Shown piece by piece: positions 1 through 12,742 of a stretch of 64,000 nucleotides of DNA; the first letter of the stretch is position 1; every line of letters starts with the position of its first letter. The stretch lies in assembly GCF_004210375.1 (NCBI RefSeq), contig NC_134830.1, forward strand, positions 45,141,094 through 45,205,093. Reading direction: 5' to 3'. Source of the stretch: Tachypleus tridentatus (taxonomy: Eukaryota > Arthropoda > Merostomata > Xiphosura > Limulidae). The notes under the pieces are model-generated. The model did not search any database. It had not been told where the DNA came from and was given only the letters and a program-made list of their open reading frames with translations. The translations under genes were made by a program, and so were the position numbers.

Positions 1-8
1 AACCTAAA

Positions 9-66
9 TATTTATGATGCTAATTTCGATACCTGTGGTGGGCATATATAACCTATTGTGTAACCT
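9..66 (+). repeat. SINE family 2, 3' fragment
   Basis: A B-box-like stretch (TTTCGATACC) is followed by GGTGGGCA and a decayed 'cctattgtgtaac' tail, the order seen in fuller family-2 copies at 12895 and 42899. The 5' end is missing. Confidence 0.55.
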
Positions 67-1635
67 TGGTCTTAACAATAAAAAATATTTTCCGTCAATT
101 GGTACATGATAAAAAATCATAATAACTTGTTTATAAACGTATTTTCACACTTTATTGTAATAACTTCAAGATCTGTTCACAAAGCATTCATTTTAATTTG
201 TTGTCCTTCTATAAGGCATAGACAAGAAATAAAATAAGTTTTGATTATACAAGATAATAGAATTCGTAATAATATGAATACATTTTTTTCATTTCTGTTC
301 TTACCTAGTTCATTCTTGTTCAAAGCGTTATATTATCGTATGTCCTTTGATATACGATAGAATTAATGAAGCCCATTTCACAGTACACTACAGCTAATTA
401 ATTTTTATATTTGTCTCTTTTGTAATGTGCGTGAGTAAGAGGCTTCCTATGAAAGATTTTTAAACATAAAAAACGGACTTACAAATCTAGAAATCCTGGG
501 TTCAATTCCCCACGGTGGACACAGAAGATAGACAATTTGTGGTTTTCCTCGAAAAATACACGCCATAAACATCAGTTATTGTGCAAAACAATGAGTGGAC
601 TTTTATAAAGTTTCAATACTAATAATGCTGTTCTAATTTAAAATGTTACTATGGTATCATAAGTAAAATCACAGTATAAATTTTTATCCCCAGAATCTGG
701 TTATGAAAATGCTGTTTATTATTTTAACTCCTGACCACTTAGTAAAAAATTTGTCATATGTATAAGAAAAAACAAACAAACAAAAACAACTAACTAGAAC
801 ACTCTATTAAAAATAGATCCTTGCTTGAAACTCAAATTGGACAAAAGCTACTTTAAGATTTCCAAGGTGTGATTAAAATACACGAGACAATTTTATGTTA
901 TTTTCTTCCACTATAAAATTTTAATGATAGTGTATTATCCAGTTTATGATTATGCATATTTTATTTTACTATTACACTATTATGTCATTTAGTTAAACAA
1001 AACGATTTTACAACCGCTAGAATTATTTAATCTGACCTAAAGTGTACAACATGATCGCCAGTTTTACAAATCTACTTTGGAATAGTTCATAATAAACGTA
1101 TTTTCAAATTATTTTTGAAAGCATGTAACCCAAATAAAAATCGCATTTTTATATTTATATTTATGAGGCCTTTCATTTCAATTTAGCTCCACACAATCAC
1201 ATAAAACACACCGTGAATAACACATTCGTAAATACAAATTACACATTTATCTTCTTCGTCACTAGAAGGCAGCACTACTGCAGTTGTTTAATTACCAACC
1301 ATTGTACACTATCAACATACTGTAGATTTCACATAAAACATTGCAGCTGCCTACTTTTGACCATAAACAGTTAAAGAACAACATTTAACATTCAACAGAT
1401 ATTGATCTAAAATATCCTAGATTTTTCTTTCTTTACTTGAACCAGATCGATGGTTTTCTATAGGCTAACATATGCTTTAAAGAAAATTGTGCGCATAATA
1501 AAACACACATACCCATACATATATAAAAAACTCCATAAATATAAGTGATTCATGCAATTTTCATTAAAAAATCGAACCAAACGTGATGTGTGACGGGTAA
1601 ACAACACTGAAACAAATTCAGGTAGATAGAATATA
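67..1635. other. Intergenic, no gene seen
   Basis: AT-rich sequence without a convincing reading frame. The only recognisable item is a short SINE family-3 scrap at about 478-545, with GGTTCAATTCC as a B-box remnant followed by a decayed tail. Confidence 0.5.
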
Positions 1636-1690
1636 ATGTATCAGTTGCATTTCATTTTACAAAAGTTAAAGAGAGTGAGAGAATGCAAGA

Positions 1691-1888
1691 GTGAGAAACG
1701 TCATGAACAAATTAGCCGATTCAACTTACTCGACTTTCTTTGCAGGTGCTGCACTAAGTTCGTATGTGCTATTTGCTACACAACTGCTTCTTCGTACAGG
1801 GATGAGCGTGACAGAAGTGATTAACATAGCGCACTGTTATTCCGAGGATTTACAGTTCGCTTCCCGTTGGCTCGAAACCGTCCTTTGA
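1691..1888 (+). other. Unassigned 65-codon reading frame in a CpG-bearing patch
   Basis: An ATG-to-stop frame of 65 codons with a hydrophobic central stretch (about residues 17-35). I do not recognise the product and see no clear splice partner. A pyrimidine-rich tract ending in AG sits inside it at about 1745. It may be chance. Confidence 0.12.
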
Positions 1889-1960
1889 ATCTTGGGAGCG
1901 TTACTTCGTTATCAGAATGATAGTCAAATCTCGCTATTCGATTAGACTATTTCAAAACTT

Positions 1961-3815
1961 GGTAGTTGGTGATGTTAAATAGCTGCCTTCCCTCTAGTCC
2001 ATTCAAAAGATAGCTTACGAGAAGTTTTGCGCGAATATCTGAACCAATCAATTATATGTACTCTATTTTTTTCATGTGGAAACTTACCTCTGTCAGAAAT
2101 TAGTTTCATTACAGTTCGAGGCCTAATAGATTACTTCTTTAGGTTTAGGATAGCGATATTAACAGGTGACATACGTAAATATATTAGTAAATAATAAGAG
2201 ACTGGTAGCAACAGAAATGCATTCGTAAATTAGGCTAAAACATGTCAATTCTTCGTTATGGTTTAAGACTTCATTTTGCATATGTAGTATTTTAGAAAAA
2301 GGAATATATGTATATATTTACTTCTTATTAAGGAATGCATATATATTCACTACTTGTCACAGGCCTACAACACCTATAAGTATTCCTGAACATTTAACTG
2401 AAACCAGAGAAAACGGTAACGATTTTCTCACTCACATTGGAAACATCAAACTTCCAGAAAAATGTGGTGTGACTAGAAGAATGCATTTAATTCTGAACAT
2501 TACAAATATTACATTTTGGAAACTTATTAAAAAAAACTGGTTATAAGAAACTTAAATGTTTAAGTGCATATACACTCTGAAATCTAGACTAATGACAGCT
2601 GTGGGTGTGAGGGAAGGGGAAGTAGCCCACCCACTTGAAATATACCAAACGGAAGGAAACGAATAAGTTCACTGAGGAAGTTGGTAAGTTATAACAAATA
2701 AACTACAAGTAAAAGGCACTAGAGCGAAAAACATTAAACCTACAAAACGTTAATGAGCAAAGACGTCGTGGCTTAAATATGATCTGACATTTTCCTGTCT
2801 GTTTCTAACTTTTTACAGGTAATATACATTTGTGATTTAATAAAAGAACAATCTTACTGAAATAACTTAATATTCATCTCAAATAATTGTACTTGGGCTA
2901 TAATATTTTAGCGTTTCGTTTTAATCGGGTTCTTAAGCGTTTCTTCTCTAGCTTCAAGGTAAATATTTTAAACATTAATTAAGGAAGTTTTAGGATTTAA
3001 AAATAACAAGATGCGGTTTGTCAATGACACAATAATTATTACATACTATCTAAAGAGTTAAATGCACCTAAAGGTAATGTTTAATGAAACTAAAAGGATA
3101 AAAGTTGTTTCTTACTCGTAAATTACAATTAGAAATTCAAATATTATGAATCCCTCTTTAATATTTATAATTTGAATAGAGTACGTCTCTAAAGAAATAG
3201 GCTTAGTTTATATTGAACAAGCGCCTATGGTAAATACTAGGCTAGTAAATTAAACTGTAGTTGTCATTTAGCAAATAAAATCGGCCACCTCATTTACGCC
3301 AGTACGAAAAATCTTCATCCTGGCTGTATTACATATATATATAAAACAAAAAAAATACATTTAACGGAAATATTTACTGAAAGTATACTTCCTTTCATAA
3401 CAAATATTCAATTCATAGCATACATATTCTCTCTTATCTAACCTTATTTAGTAGTAAAATAATACCGTCCCACTCACTCCTACCGAATGTGGGTGGCCTA
3501 ATTTCTCACCAGCCACAACAATAATTTATGCCTAGAATAAACGTCACCAACAGGCTTCAAACGTTTTTCCTACTAGCTTAACCTTTAGAACGAAACCTAT
3601 TTGAGAACTTCGTATATTCGCCCAAATAATTAGTACACATACCTGACCAGAGAAACCTTCGACCTTTGATTTTGAGCGTTCTTCTGATTTCTCGAAATGT
3701 TGTTTAGTTTTGCATTCAGAAAAACAAACAATGCACAATGATATGTTTAAACCCACATATTAGAATTAGACAATCTGTTAGTATTAATGTTATCGCAGAG
3801 CATTCTGGCATAATC
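1961..3815. other. Intergenic, no gene seen
   Basis: AT-rich sequence with only short chance reading frames on both strands. I recognise no transposon domain, RNA gene or clear repeat here. Confidence 0.45.
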
Positions 3816-4470
3816 CTCTCGTATGAACACAGAGTACCGCATTGCATGCGGTGGCGCTGGCGTGAACGTGCTGTCCTATCGTGAGCTGACGAGTTATTGG
3901 CTAACATCCTCCGTCGTAAGTAGAATATACCGACAACTCTGATGTCGACCTTCGCAATAAGCGGCATTTATGAAACTACACGAATTGTTTGCTGATGTTG
4001 TTTATTTTATTTTTGTTTGAAATTCCATCGCAAGTTTCTTCGTTTGTTTAAAATACTGAACTAGCTAATCATTAAATACTCAGTTGCTTGTTGTGTAAAA
4101 TAATGTGATTTCGGTGAAACGTGTTACCATGAAAACATACAAATATTACCTACGGTCGCTATATTATAATGTTATGTTTTGGTATAGTTGTTATCAAGTG
4201 CTAAGCTGCACAACAGGCTGTTTATTTTCTGCCTATTAGTTATCGAAATCCAAGTGTTTGCATCGTAAGCCTACAGACTTACTATCGTTTAGGCACCGTG
4301 AGGCTTGTCTATTAGCTCTTTTTAAATATCGTAGAATGAACTAAATTGTAATTGTACATGGTTTTTGAACTACGAACACAAACGTTTGTTCGGCCAGCGA
4401 AATGCCAAATGAAGCACCCAAACGCAGCCCAAATCCAGTAAATGCTTTAGTAAAATTAAAAAAAAAACAC
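3816..4470. promoter_or_regulatory. CpG-bearing, promoter-like patch
   Basis: A local cluster of CpGs (about 3835-3965 and again 4385-4435) in an AT-rich setting, with a strong donor-like GTAAGTAG at about 3915. An ATG at about 4402 opens 26 codons that read MPNEAPKRSPNPVNALV, then a lysine-rich run and a stop. A donor-like GTAAAT falls within that frame. This could be the first exon of an unplaced gene, but I cannot match the peptide to a family. Confidence 0.2.
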
Positions 4471-5016
4471 TTTGAATATTAATTTCACTATTAAGTATGT
4501 AATTTTTACAGTGAAATTGTCTATCTCAGGAACTAAAATTGAAAGAATAACATTAGTGTAGGAAAGTAATGGTGTTTGACTAGACGGGCAAATTTTACAA
4601 TAAGAGATTAAAAGTATTAGGAGCTCCTAACTTCAGCTTCCTTGCTGTAAAGGCACCTCAGTCTAGGCAAAAAATTAATATAATAGTGTAATTTACAGTT
4701 ACTACATAAGTCAAACCCCAATTCCAATGCCTCTGGATAATATGTAACAATAACACAAAGACCGTGGTGATACAGTTAAATCGAGGAAAAAAAACAACAA
4801 CACCAAAAATAAATCTTATAACACAAGCAAACTGTCAATGATACAAAGATACTATAATATCAAAAGTCGATCCAGGCTCGGAACATTGTGAACATTAAAA
4901 TCATCTGTTATAAGTTTTCTCCTCTTTAATCTTAAAGTAACAGATTTGTAAATTAACACAAACGAGGGACTAACGTTATTTAAAAATACAGCCTGCAGAT
5001 AAATTAGTGATAAAAA
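4471..5016. other. Intergenic, nothing recognised
   Basis: No gene or repeat recognised in this short AT-rich stretch. Confidence 0.4.
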
Positions 5017-5027
5017 CTTTCATTAAT

Positions 5028-5319
5028 TTTTTTTGTTTGTTTGTTTGTTTTGGAATTTCGCACAAAGCAACTCGAGGGCTATCTGTGCTAGCCGTCCCTA
5101 ATTTAGCAGTGTAAAACTAGAGGGAAGGCAGCTAGTCATCACCACCCACCGCCAACTCTTAGGCTACTCTTTTACGAACGAATAGTGGGATTGACCGATA
5201 CATTTTATCTCGCCCCCACGGCTGGGAGGGCGAGCATGTTTGGCGCGCCTCGGGCGCGAACCCGCGACCCTCAGATTACGAAGCGCACGCCTTAACGCGC
5301 TAGGCCATGCCAGGCCCCT
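5028..5319 (-). repeat. SINE family 1, full-length, with target-site duplication
   Basis: On the minus strand: a tRNA-like head with A box and B box (GGTTCGCGCCC), a central body (GGCGGTGGGTGGTGATGA), the AGCACAGATAGCC...GCTTTGTGC tail hairpin, and a TTTG-repeat-complement end. It is flanked by the perfect 11-bp direct repeat ctttcattaat (5017-5027 and 5320-5330). It retains many CpGs, which suggests a young copy or one outside methylated sequence. The anticodon-position triplet in this family (best seen at 12743) is CGT, so a Thr-tRNA origin is likely. Confidence 0.9.
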
Positions 5320-5330
5320 CTTTCATTAAT

Positions 5331-6128
5331 ACACACACAAAAAAAAACTTTTCAGATTCCTGTTAAAATAAGAATTTTTTAAAAAGGTTTTTTTTACAAT
5401 TTATTTCTTTAACTTTCTACCGAAATTTCAATGTTTCTCAAGCTAACGAATATAAAGAACTAATAAATATTTTAATTGTGCTTTTTACAGAAATATGGAC
5501 TTGTTCACTTGAACTTGAAGTAAGACCCCGTATATTGACAAGTTTAATACAATTGAAATCATTTTTATGCAGATAAAGCCTTGATTAATGCTCACTATTT
5601 TGCCTTGTGGATTCGTTGGGAACTACCTACAAGTTGTTTTGAAATTTATTGAATTATTTCGATAAGTTGGAGCTGTGTGGGACCTCGTGAGTAATATGCC
5701 TCGAATGTGAGTTTGAAGGTTCTTGAGCTGTCTCTTATTTGGGCAATGGATGTATTATAAGAGTTAAAGTCAAATCCAGTATTCAGTTCGAAAAGAGTAA
5801 AGCCAAGAGTATGCGGAAGATGCAGTCGAGTAGGTTTATCAGTTTAATGTTAGGTATGGCTAAGCGCAGACAATTCTTGGCAGTTTTGCACACAAATTAG
5901 AAGCAAACAAACAGATAAAGCAAAAAGTAACTTCTTTATATTCATGTGTTTTAAAATGTTTTATTTTATATTTTAAACTTGTTTTAGACCAAAATAATTA
6001 TATTTGGAGCCATATTACTTCGTCTAAAAACCCGTATCAGTAAAATGCAAGTTCTATATTTTATTTCACTTAGAAACCGTTTGTCTATATTATACAAATT
6101 TTTGACGTTATTACCAAAGAAATATAAA
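5331..6128. other. Intergenic, nothing recognised
   Basis: AT-rich sequence with no supported gene, RNA or element. Confidence 0.4.
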
Positions 6129-6139
6129 AGAATAAACTA

Positions 6140-6398
6140 GTCCCGGCATGGCTCGACTCGTAATCTGAGGACAACGGGTTCGAATCCCAGTCACACCAAA
6201 CATGCTTGTCATTTCAACAGTGGGGGCATTACAAGTTGATGGTCAATACCACTATTCGTTGGTAAAAGAGTACCCCAAGAGTTGGCGGTGGGTGGTGATG
6301 ACTAGATGTCTTCCCTTTCATCTTACACTGCTAAATTATGGATGGCTAGCTTAGATAGCTCTCGTGTAGTTTCGCGAGATATTCCAAAAACAAACAAC
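6140..6398 (+). repeat. SINE family 1 with a deleted tRNA head
   Basis: The body and tail are family 1. The head reads GGCATGG directly into CTCGACTCGTAATC, so about 16 bp around the A box are missing. Flanked by the 11-bp direct repeat agaataaacta (6129-6139 and 6399-6409). Confidence 0.88.
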
Positions 6399-6635
6399 AG
6401 AATAAACTATTTCGCCATCTAGTGATCTTTCCAATATAGACTTCTAACAACTGAAAGAGAAAGAAAAACTGACTCTATGGTTGAGCTATGAATTTCGGAA
6501 CTGGCGAACCGGGTTTGAATTAGTGCAGTACTACAAAATATTCCCTTATAGGTGCATTAAAAGATTAGTAATGCTGACTCGTTGTCTTCCATCTACTCAA
6601 CAGCACAGAATTATGAACGACAGCAAATAGAATTC

Positions 6636-6761
6636 TTTGTTTGTTTGTAGTTAAGCGCAAAACTACGCAATGAGATATCTTTTCTCGCTATGCTCACCGC
6701 TGATATCAACTCCCGGTTTCTAGCATTATAAGACCGCGGAAATTCCATTGTGCGCTAGGGA
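6636..6761 (-). repeat. SINE family 2
   Basis: Minus-strand copy. The plus strand opens with TTTG repeats, then the complement of the GCTTTGCGCTTAA tail, a B-box complement near 6710, and the complement of the head ending at about 6761. It is moderately decayed. Confidence 0.7.
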
Positions 6762-6839
6762 GTGAGTACGTAGACTAAGTAGCTTTACCATAAATAAAAA
6801 TACAAACAATGTAATATAATATATTGTGTTGCTAAAAAT

Positions 6840-6913
6840 TCGGTTTTCGATCGCCATGGTTGGCAGAGCACAAATAGCTTATTGTGTAGCTTTGCGAGTA
6901 ACAATCGACAAAC
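6840..6913 (+). repeat. SINE family 2, 3' half
   Basis: Starts at the B-box region (GTTTTCGATCGCC) and continues through GGCAGAGCACA, the AGC...GTGTAGCTTTGCG tail and a CAAA-type end. The head is missing. Confidence 0.65.
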
Positions 6914-8023
6914 CAAAACCTAAAATTGTAGAAATACAGAGAAATATTTTAAAATGAAATTTGAGTGTGAACATCGAAACAATAAAGTGAAATAGAACAT
7001 TTTGTAAGGGCGTGTTTCTCAATTATTTTTGAGGGGGCAATATACATACTTTTGTGTCTTTCAGAGATAGAGGCCTATCGCATGGTTCAACTCATGTTAT
7101 AATAAACATTATGACGTTTCAGGTGTAAGGATGCACTAATTCTCGTTAAGCTCATGGTAGTTTCTAATCTACAGCAAAGTGTATATTTTGTTTACATAAA
7201 ACTCCACACCTCTTCTTCATCTGTAGTCGAATATTAGAATTTTAAAATAATTAAACGTTTGACGAGAGCCTATTTCTACAAACCAAGATTTTTCCACTTG
7301 TGCTTTCTTCTACAACAGATATGTGCAAACACTAAATACCTTGCTTACCCATAGAATGCATGTCTAAAAGTTAAAATTTTCTATCTTCTAATTTTGGAAC
7401 AAAATTATGCCTGCGGTATTACTTTCTTGCAGCTCAATTGGTCAAGCAACTTATCCACTGTCTCGAGTTTGGGATATACATTGAGACTGTCACATGGAAC
7501 ACAGATAACACCACATTTCTGCAGCCTCTTTCAGATACACATAAAGAATGTATATTACGCACTTAATTTTGGTAGTCTCACTCGAGATTCGCCATAATCC
7601 TAAAGATATTTAATTTGTGAACAAGACAAGACTTGCTGTAGAAGCCCTGTCTTCGTATCGTCGTATTTCTCCTTGCTGATAACTTTTAACGTTCAGCTAT
7701 TTCTTCTTATTTCCATGCATCTATATCCAATTTTGCAATGGCCTTAACACTGTCATTTTCAGATCTTCAGTAAATAAAGCATTTTATTTTATTTTGACTT
7801 TAATACTGTCTTGTATCTTTCGTTTCACCTGCAAAAAATCACTACATTTTACCTTTTGTGTATTAGAATCACGAATATATCTTTTTAGCAGGGATCAAGC
7901 GACTGTTAAGCAGGAATGTCTTTCAGTTATCGTGGTTGCCAGAAGTGGGAGTCAGTGATATCTTTAATTTCTTCAAACTGTCTTGTTCTTTCATGCTCTT
8001 AGTAGAAAACTAGCCAAGAATTT
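6914..8023. other. Intergenic, nothing recognised
   Basis: No supported gene. A 67-codon frame at 7394-7594 has no recognisable domain and is treated as chance. Confidence 0.4.
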
Positions 8024-8305
8024 GGTTGTTGTTGTTTTTTTCTAATTATACGCAAAGATGCATGACGAAAATCTGCACTAGATGTCTTTAATTTAGCAGT
8101 GAAAGAGTAGAGGGAAGGCAGCTAGTCACACCACCTACCGCCAACTCTAAAGCTATTCTTTTACCAACGAATAGTAAGAGATTGATCGTCACATTATAAC
8201 TCTTCCATAGCTGAAAGGGTGAGCATGTTTACTATGACAGGGATTCGAGCCAGCGACACTTAAATTACGTGTCGAGTGCCCTAACCATCTGGCAACGCCG
8301 GACTC
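8024..8305 (-). repeat. SINE family 1, older copy
   Basis: Minus-strand family-1 copy with a B-box complement (GGGATTCGAGCC), a body containing GGTAGGTGGT and a degenerate tail. Several substitutions relative to the copies at 5028 and 9335 indicate greater age. Confidence 0.82.
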
Positions 8306-8537
8306 TACTAGTGGAAATAAACTTCGGCATTTTGGAAAGAGTTTTAGTGGAGAGGATAAGAAATTATTGTAAGATAAGAGCAGAGTCCTGGTTAACTTGA
8401 AGATGACCATGAGGCTCTATCCACCCGCCGAGAGAAAACTCAGCATTTGGCAGAATATTCCATTCCCTTGGAAAGAGATGATTTCTGCGCCTACATTGGT
8501 TCCACAGTCAATTTGACTGAATTACATATACCTCTTC

Positions 8538-8657
8538 CCCAGTGGCACATAAGTATATTTGCAGACTTACAACGCTTGAAACTGTTTTTTTATACCCATG
8601 GTGGGTAGACAACGGATAGCCCATTGTGTAGCTTTGCGCTTAATTTCAAAGAAATCA
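8538..8657 (+). repeat. SINE family 2
   Basis: Begins CCCCAGTGGCACA, passes the GACTTACAACGCTTGAAA segment and a damaged B box, and ends in the GTGTAGCTTTGCGCTTAA tail. Nearly complete but diverged. Confidence 0.75.
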
Positions 8658-8714
8658 ACAGAATTACATATACAGCAGTAGGTGCTGGTACTACAACTGG
8701 CAGGGAGTAACAAG

Positions 8715-9101
8715 GTGAAGCACATTACGTTTCCATCTTTCAAGGGTTCGGTAAAGAAAGACTTAAATCACTTCCTTAAAATATTTTACTGGGTTGTTAC
8801 ATGGAATAGTGAGACTCAAGTTTAATTGTCTGTTATTAAATTCTCTGGAATAGCTGAAAACTGATCAAGTGTGAGCCTGAGAATTCATTGTCATAGAGTT
8901 GCATCAGCAATTTAACTAAGTAGAAAACAAAACTGGGAAGAGTTCAAGGCTCACAAATGTGGTGCTAATATTAACTTAGCTGCGTATGCCTATGAGCTAC
9001 GATCCTTACAGGGTAAAGGATATCCTAGAATGGCGGCAGCATACAGAGAGGATATCTTAATTGATAAATTTGTGGAGAAAATCACCAGCGAGCCGCTTTG
9101 A
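8715..9101 (+). pseudogene. Gypsy-like LTR-retrotransposon gag fragment
   Basis: A decayed reading begins FPSFKGS, typical of the start of the retrotransposon Gag domain. After stops it resumes as LAAYAYELRSLQGKGYPRM and continues to a stop at 9099-9101. The pattern (aliphatic-Y-x-ELRSL-x-G-x-YPRM, then REDILIDKFVEKI) fits the retrotransposon gag family of Metaviridae-like elements. No protease, polymerase or LTR is visible nearby, so this is an isolated scrap. The family assignment rests on motif memory, not alignment. Confidence 0.5.
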
Positions 9102-9334
9102 CATCACTTGAGTATCAGAAATATTTTGTTTCTAACTAAAACTATTTATTGACGGAAAAGGTTTCAAATCACTACACTAACCAAGCTGTCAGAATGAAAG
9201 AAAAATGTAGTGGTAACTTCACTGACTCCACCTTAAATGCAACAACACTATGTTATATAATACTACAACAGATGGCGCCACATCCTCAGACGCCTTACAA
9301 TGATTTGGTTCAGTCCGAATGGTGCCAGTCAAAT

Positions 9335-9611
9335 ATTTGTTTGTTTTTTGAATTTCGCACGAAGCTATTTGAGAGCTATCTGTGCTAGCCGTCCATAATT
9401 TAGCAGTGTAAGACTAGAGGGAAGACAGCTAGTCATCACCACCCACCGCCAACTCTTGGGTTACTCTTTTACCAACAAATAGTGGGATTGACCGTCACAT
9501 TATAACGCCCCCACGGCTGAAAGGGCGAGCATGTTTGGCGCGACGGGGATGCGAATCCGCGACCCTCAGATTACGAGTCGCACGCATTAACACGCTTGGC
9601 CATGCCGGGCC
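9335..9611 (-). repeat. SINE family 1, full-length, with target-site duplication
   Basis: Complete minus-strand family-1 copy rich in CpG, flanked by the 11-bp direct repeat gccagtcaaat (9324-9334 and 9612-9622). Head, body and tail are in the same order as the copy at 5028. Confidence 0.9.
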
Positions 9612-9996
9612 GCCAGTCAAATGATAAAAGTATTTTGAACTTGTGGTGGCCGTGCGGACAAAGAGACATCCTAATCAACGGAATGATCCACGAAATGCGT
9701 GTTATAATTGTGGACATCTTGATTTCTACTGCTTGTTGTCATTTTGTTCGGTTTATTCTGGGAGCGTTTGGCATACTATACAGGCACAGGATCTACTCGT
9801 TTAACTTGGTGAGTGTTAGATCGATCCGGTCTAAAACTAATCTGGGAGAAAACGACCATCTGTCTATATCTTTAGGTGTAGTGGTTACAATAACGTCTAC
9901 AGGTCTGTGTATTGCTCTGTAAAATTACACGTACGTAATGTGGAATAACACCAGAAAACAAATGAAGAAGTTCCACAATAAGCAAAAACAAAATGA

Positions 9997-10230
9997 ATGT
10001 TGATACCCAAAGTACGAACAAGACAAGCATCATTCTCTAGTCAAGTGATGAAGAAAGATGGGATGGAGTACTCAGTAACAACTGGAAATTTTGTGGGGAA
10101 AAGAAGTAGAGATAGACAGCGAGAGAAGATCCTGGGCAATTTACCAACTTGGCTAAACAAAGAAAGGGTAGCGCATGTAATCACAAGTGCCAGAGACCGG
10201 GAAAGGTGGAGAGACATGATGGCCTACTAA
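9997..10230 (+). pseudogene. LINE reverse-transcriptase C-terminal fragment
   Basis: A 77-codon frame reads ...SSQVMKKDGMEYSVTTG, then GKRSRDRQREKILGNLPTW and ends in RDRERWRDMM. This basic 'F-G-H-V-x-R-x-D ... V-T-T-G-K-x-x-G-K-R-S-R-G-R-x-R' pattern is the C-terminal tail of RTE-type and related LINE ORF2 proteins. In this copy the conserved FGHV has become SSQV. No upstream polymerase motifs are visible, so this is a 5'-truncated remnant. Confidence 0.55.
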
Positions 10231-10384
10231 ACAAATAATGGCACTTAATGACGATAATGAATATAGTTTTTGTTGATAGAGATCCTACTGAGTCTCTTCT
10301 TGTTCCAATAGTATTTCTTTACCTATCATGTAAAACACCACCCTGCAATCTTTTAAATGATAACTGGCTTTGCAGTAAATGGTA

Positions 10385-10502
10385 AAGCTTGACTTCTAGT
10401 TCCCCACAGGAACACCATTAAGTCTACAAATTCAAAACGCTAAAATCAGTGGACACAGCAGATAGCTCGATGTAGTTTAGCTATAAGAAAAACACACACA
10501 AA
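10385..10502 (+). repeat. SINE family 3, decayed
   Basis: Contains AAGTCTACAAATTCAAAACG, then GCTAAAATCAG, AGCAGATAGCTCGATGTAG and a CACACACA end. The B-box region is largely deleted. Confidence 0.6.
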
Positions 10503-11970
10503 TACATACTTCTAATCACTGTGGGTACCATTAACAAACATGCAGGAAATGTGATAACAGACCTTGGTTCAAGTATCGTTCTTTTAAGTTTAAATTTCCT
10601 AAAGATGTCATCTGCTGGTATAAGTTTTGTTCCACGTGGACTGTAGCTTTGTAGCAATACTATAAAACGTTGACCAAAATGTCTGCAAGAAAAGATGACT
10701 GTACCAGTGTATATAGATGATATTGTTGCAACATCATTTCGTCTATGGTGTTGTAATACACATGTGGTGTTTAGTAGTGAATTATGAAAACAGTCTATAA
10801 TAGAAGCACTGACTGGTTTAATGGTTCGAGCAGTGTATGAAATACAATGATTTTTTATTAAAAATCAAGACATATTTGCTCAAACAGGTATTTCTAAAAT
10901 CATACGAATTCCTTTTCCAGTCGAAGTTCTTTAAAGACATACAATCTCTTCCAGCCATATTTTATGTGCAGAAGTTTTTATTCCCTTTAATTTTAATTCA
11001 CTCTTGTGAAATGCTAATAAGTGACACTTGCATCATGAGTTTTGTTACTAATAATGTAATATTTCCTTAAGACACTTCCAATGAAGTTGGGATTCATACA
11101 AGAATTTCCTTGGTTTCTGTCATACTAAGGAACATTATCGAGATGGTTGGGTTGTGACCACAAATGAACATTAATTCTTCGAACCACCATATGTTTTTGT
11201 CTTTGCGTTGCCATAGGTTTTCAGACATATTTAACGGCCAGTGGTTCTGTTTCTCAGTATAGTATGAATAAACCATTTTACACTTTATTAACAAAAAAAA
11301 GTGCTGTACTGTAAAATTACCTGTGGCCACGACTAAATCTTGATATTTATATCGCAGCAACTAAATATACTTCAGAAGGCTGTGGCTGTTGGTTTACATC
11401 AACGCATTCCTAGCCAGTTCTGTTCAATACAGTACAATTTACTGCATAAACTAAGGAAGTCAAAAGGCAGTGGCTATCTCAGCTAAACCATTATCTCACT
11501 AAAATATCTGTGTGTACGTCTTCACCTATAACTGGCAATGCACACTGTTTTAAACGTTGCAACCCTAAGATCCCAAGGGTTGTTAAGAACACAAAATCCC
11601 GATGCCAGATTCAGGTTCGGAAACTCTTAAAACCCTATTTAAATTTCTATTATGCCTGGGTGATCTTCCATGAGCAACACCTCTAATACCATACACTTTT
11701 TCTAAAGAAGTAAACAAACAACGACAAAGTCTTTATATAAGGTTAACGTCAATTAAAAGGAAATTATTAAACTCATCAATTCTAAACCCGTAATAAATAA
11801 CACGCATTTTAGGCATCACACTTTGTAAAAAATGTAGCAACCAAGACAAAACAAATAATACAAAGTACTGTTTATAATGTGTGAAATTGTGAGATGTATG
11901 ATGATTTCGAAGTGTAGAATTCAGGTATACTGCTTCCAAGACGTATGTATTCACAGTCAGAAGCGTTAAG
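10503..11970. other. Intergenic, nothing recognised
   Basis: Several 70-90-codon frames on both strands lack any recognisable domain or splice context. I see no element here. Confidence 0.4.
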
Positions 11971-12089
11971 GCTTCTCTAAGCGGTAAGTCTGAAGACTTA
12001 TAACTCTAATCTCAAGGTTTCATGACCTGTAGTGGGTACAGCACAAAGAGCGCAATGCTTCGCTTTGCGTTTAACAACAAACAAACATT
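11971..12089 (+). repeat. SINE family 2, diverged
   Basis: Head-like CTCTAAGCGGTAAGTCTG, then GACTTATAACTCTAATC, a B-box remnant, GTGGGTACAGCACA, a GCTTTGCGTTTAA tail and CAAACAAAC. Confidence 0.65.
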
Positions 12090-12168
12090 CTAAACTAGAA
12101 GATTAACATAAGTTCCAGCTTTTTCTCTCGTGCTTCCAGTGATGTAAATTGCCTGCGCAAAAATAAAA

Positions 12169-12283
12169 TAAAAGCGGTAGGTTTACGAATTTATAATGGT
12201 GAGATCCAGGGTTCGATTTTCCACTGTGAACAGAGTGCAGAGAGACCATTATATAGCTTTGCATTAAAAAACAATAACAACGA
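12169..12283 (+). repeat. SINE family 2/3-like copy
   Basis: AAGCGGTAGGTTTACG, GATCCAGGGTTCGATTTTCC (B box) and a tail hairpin at 12234-12265. The outer stem is AGTGCA against TGCATT, fully paired with one G-T, although it differs from the other copies. Confidence 0.65.
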
Positions 12284-12742
12284 GAACATATACCTAATTA
12301 AATATATTATTTACTAGCTTTGGAAGGATGAAATATAACAGTCGTCGTCTGTTATCGCAATCCTCTCTTCTTTATCTCAGGGTCTTTCTAGGCCAAACCA
12401 TAAAATTAAACAAAAAAGGCTAAATAGTAATTAACTAACATTCTCATAATTTCGAGGAGTTGCTTCAGACAACGCCCACGTGACAATGTCTTGTATCTGC
12501 TGGCAAAAAAATGGCAACTTTACTGAACTCACAAAGTCTCGAACAGATAAATCAGAATGAACATAAAACTGTAAACTCTTAAAAACCAAGCTGAAATTAA
12601 AAGGATTAAGGTGAAATGAAAATAAGCAATTTACTTTACAACTTTAAACTGAAAAAAATTAAAGTACTCTATAAATCAAAGGGTAAATACTAAAACGGAA
12701 GCAAAGTTAAGGTTTGTTTCGTTGATATGTTTCTTTGTTTTA

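Noticed and set aside
3544-3967. Two minus-strand frames of 70-83 codons
   Set aside because: No recognisable domain, no splice signals that link them, and they partly lie in the CpG-bearing patch where chance frames lengthen.
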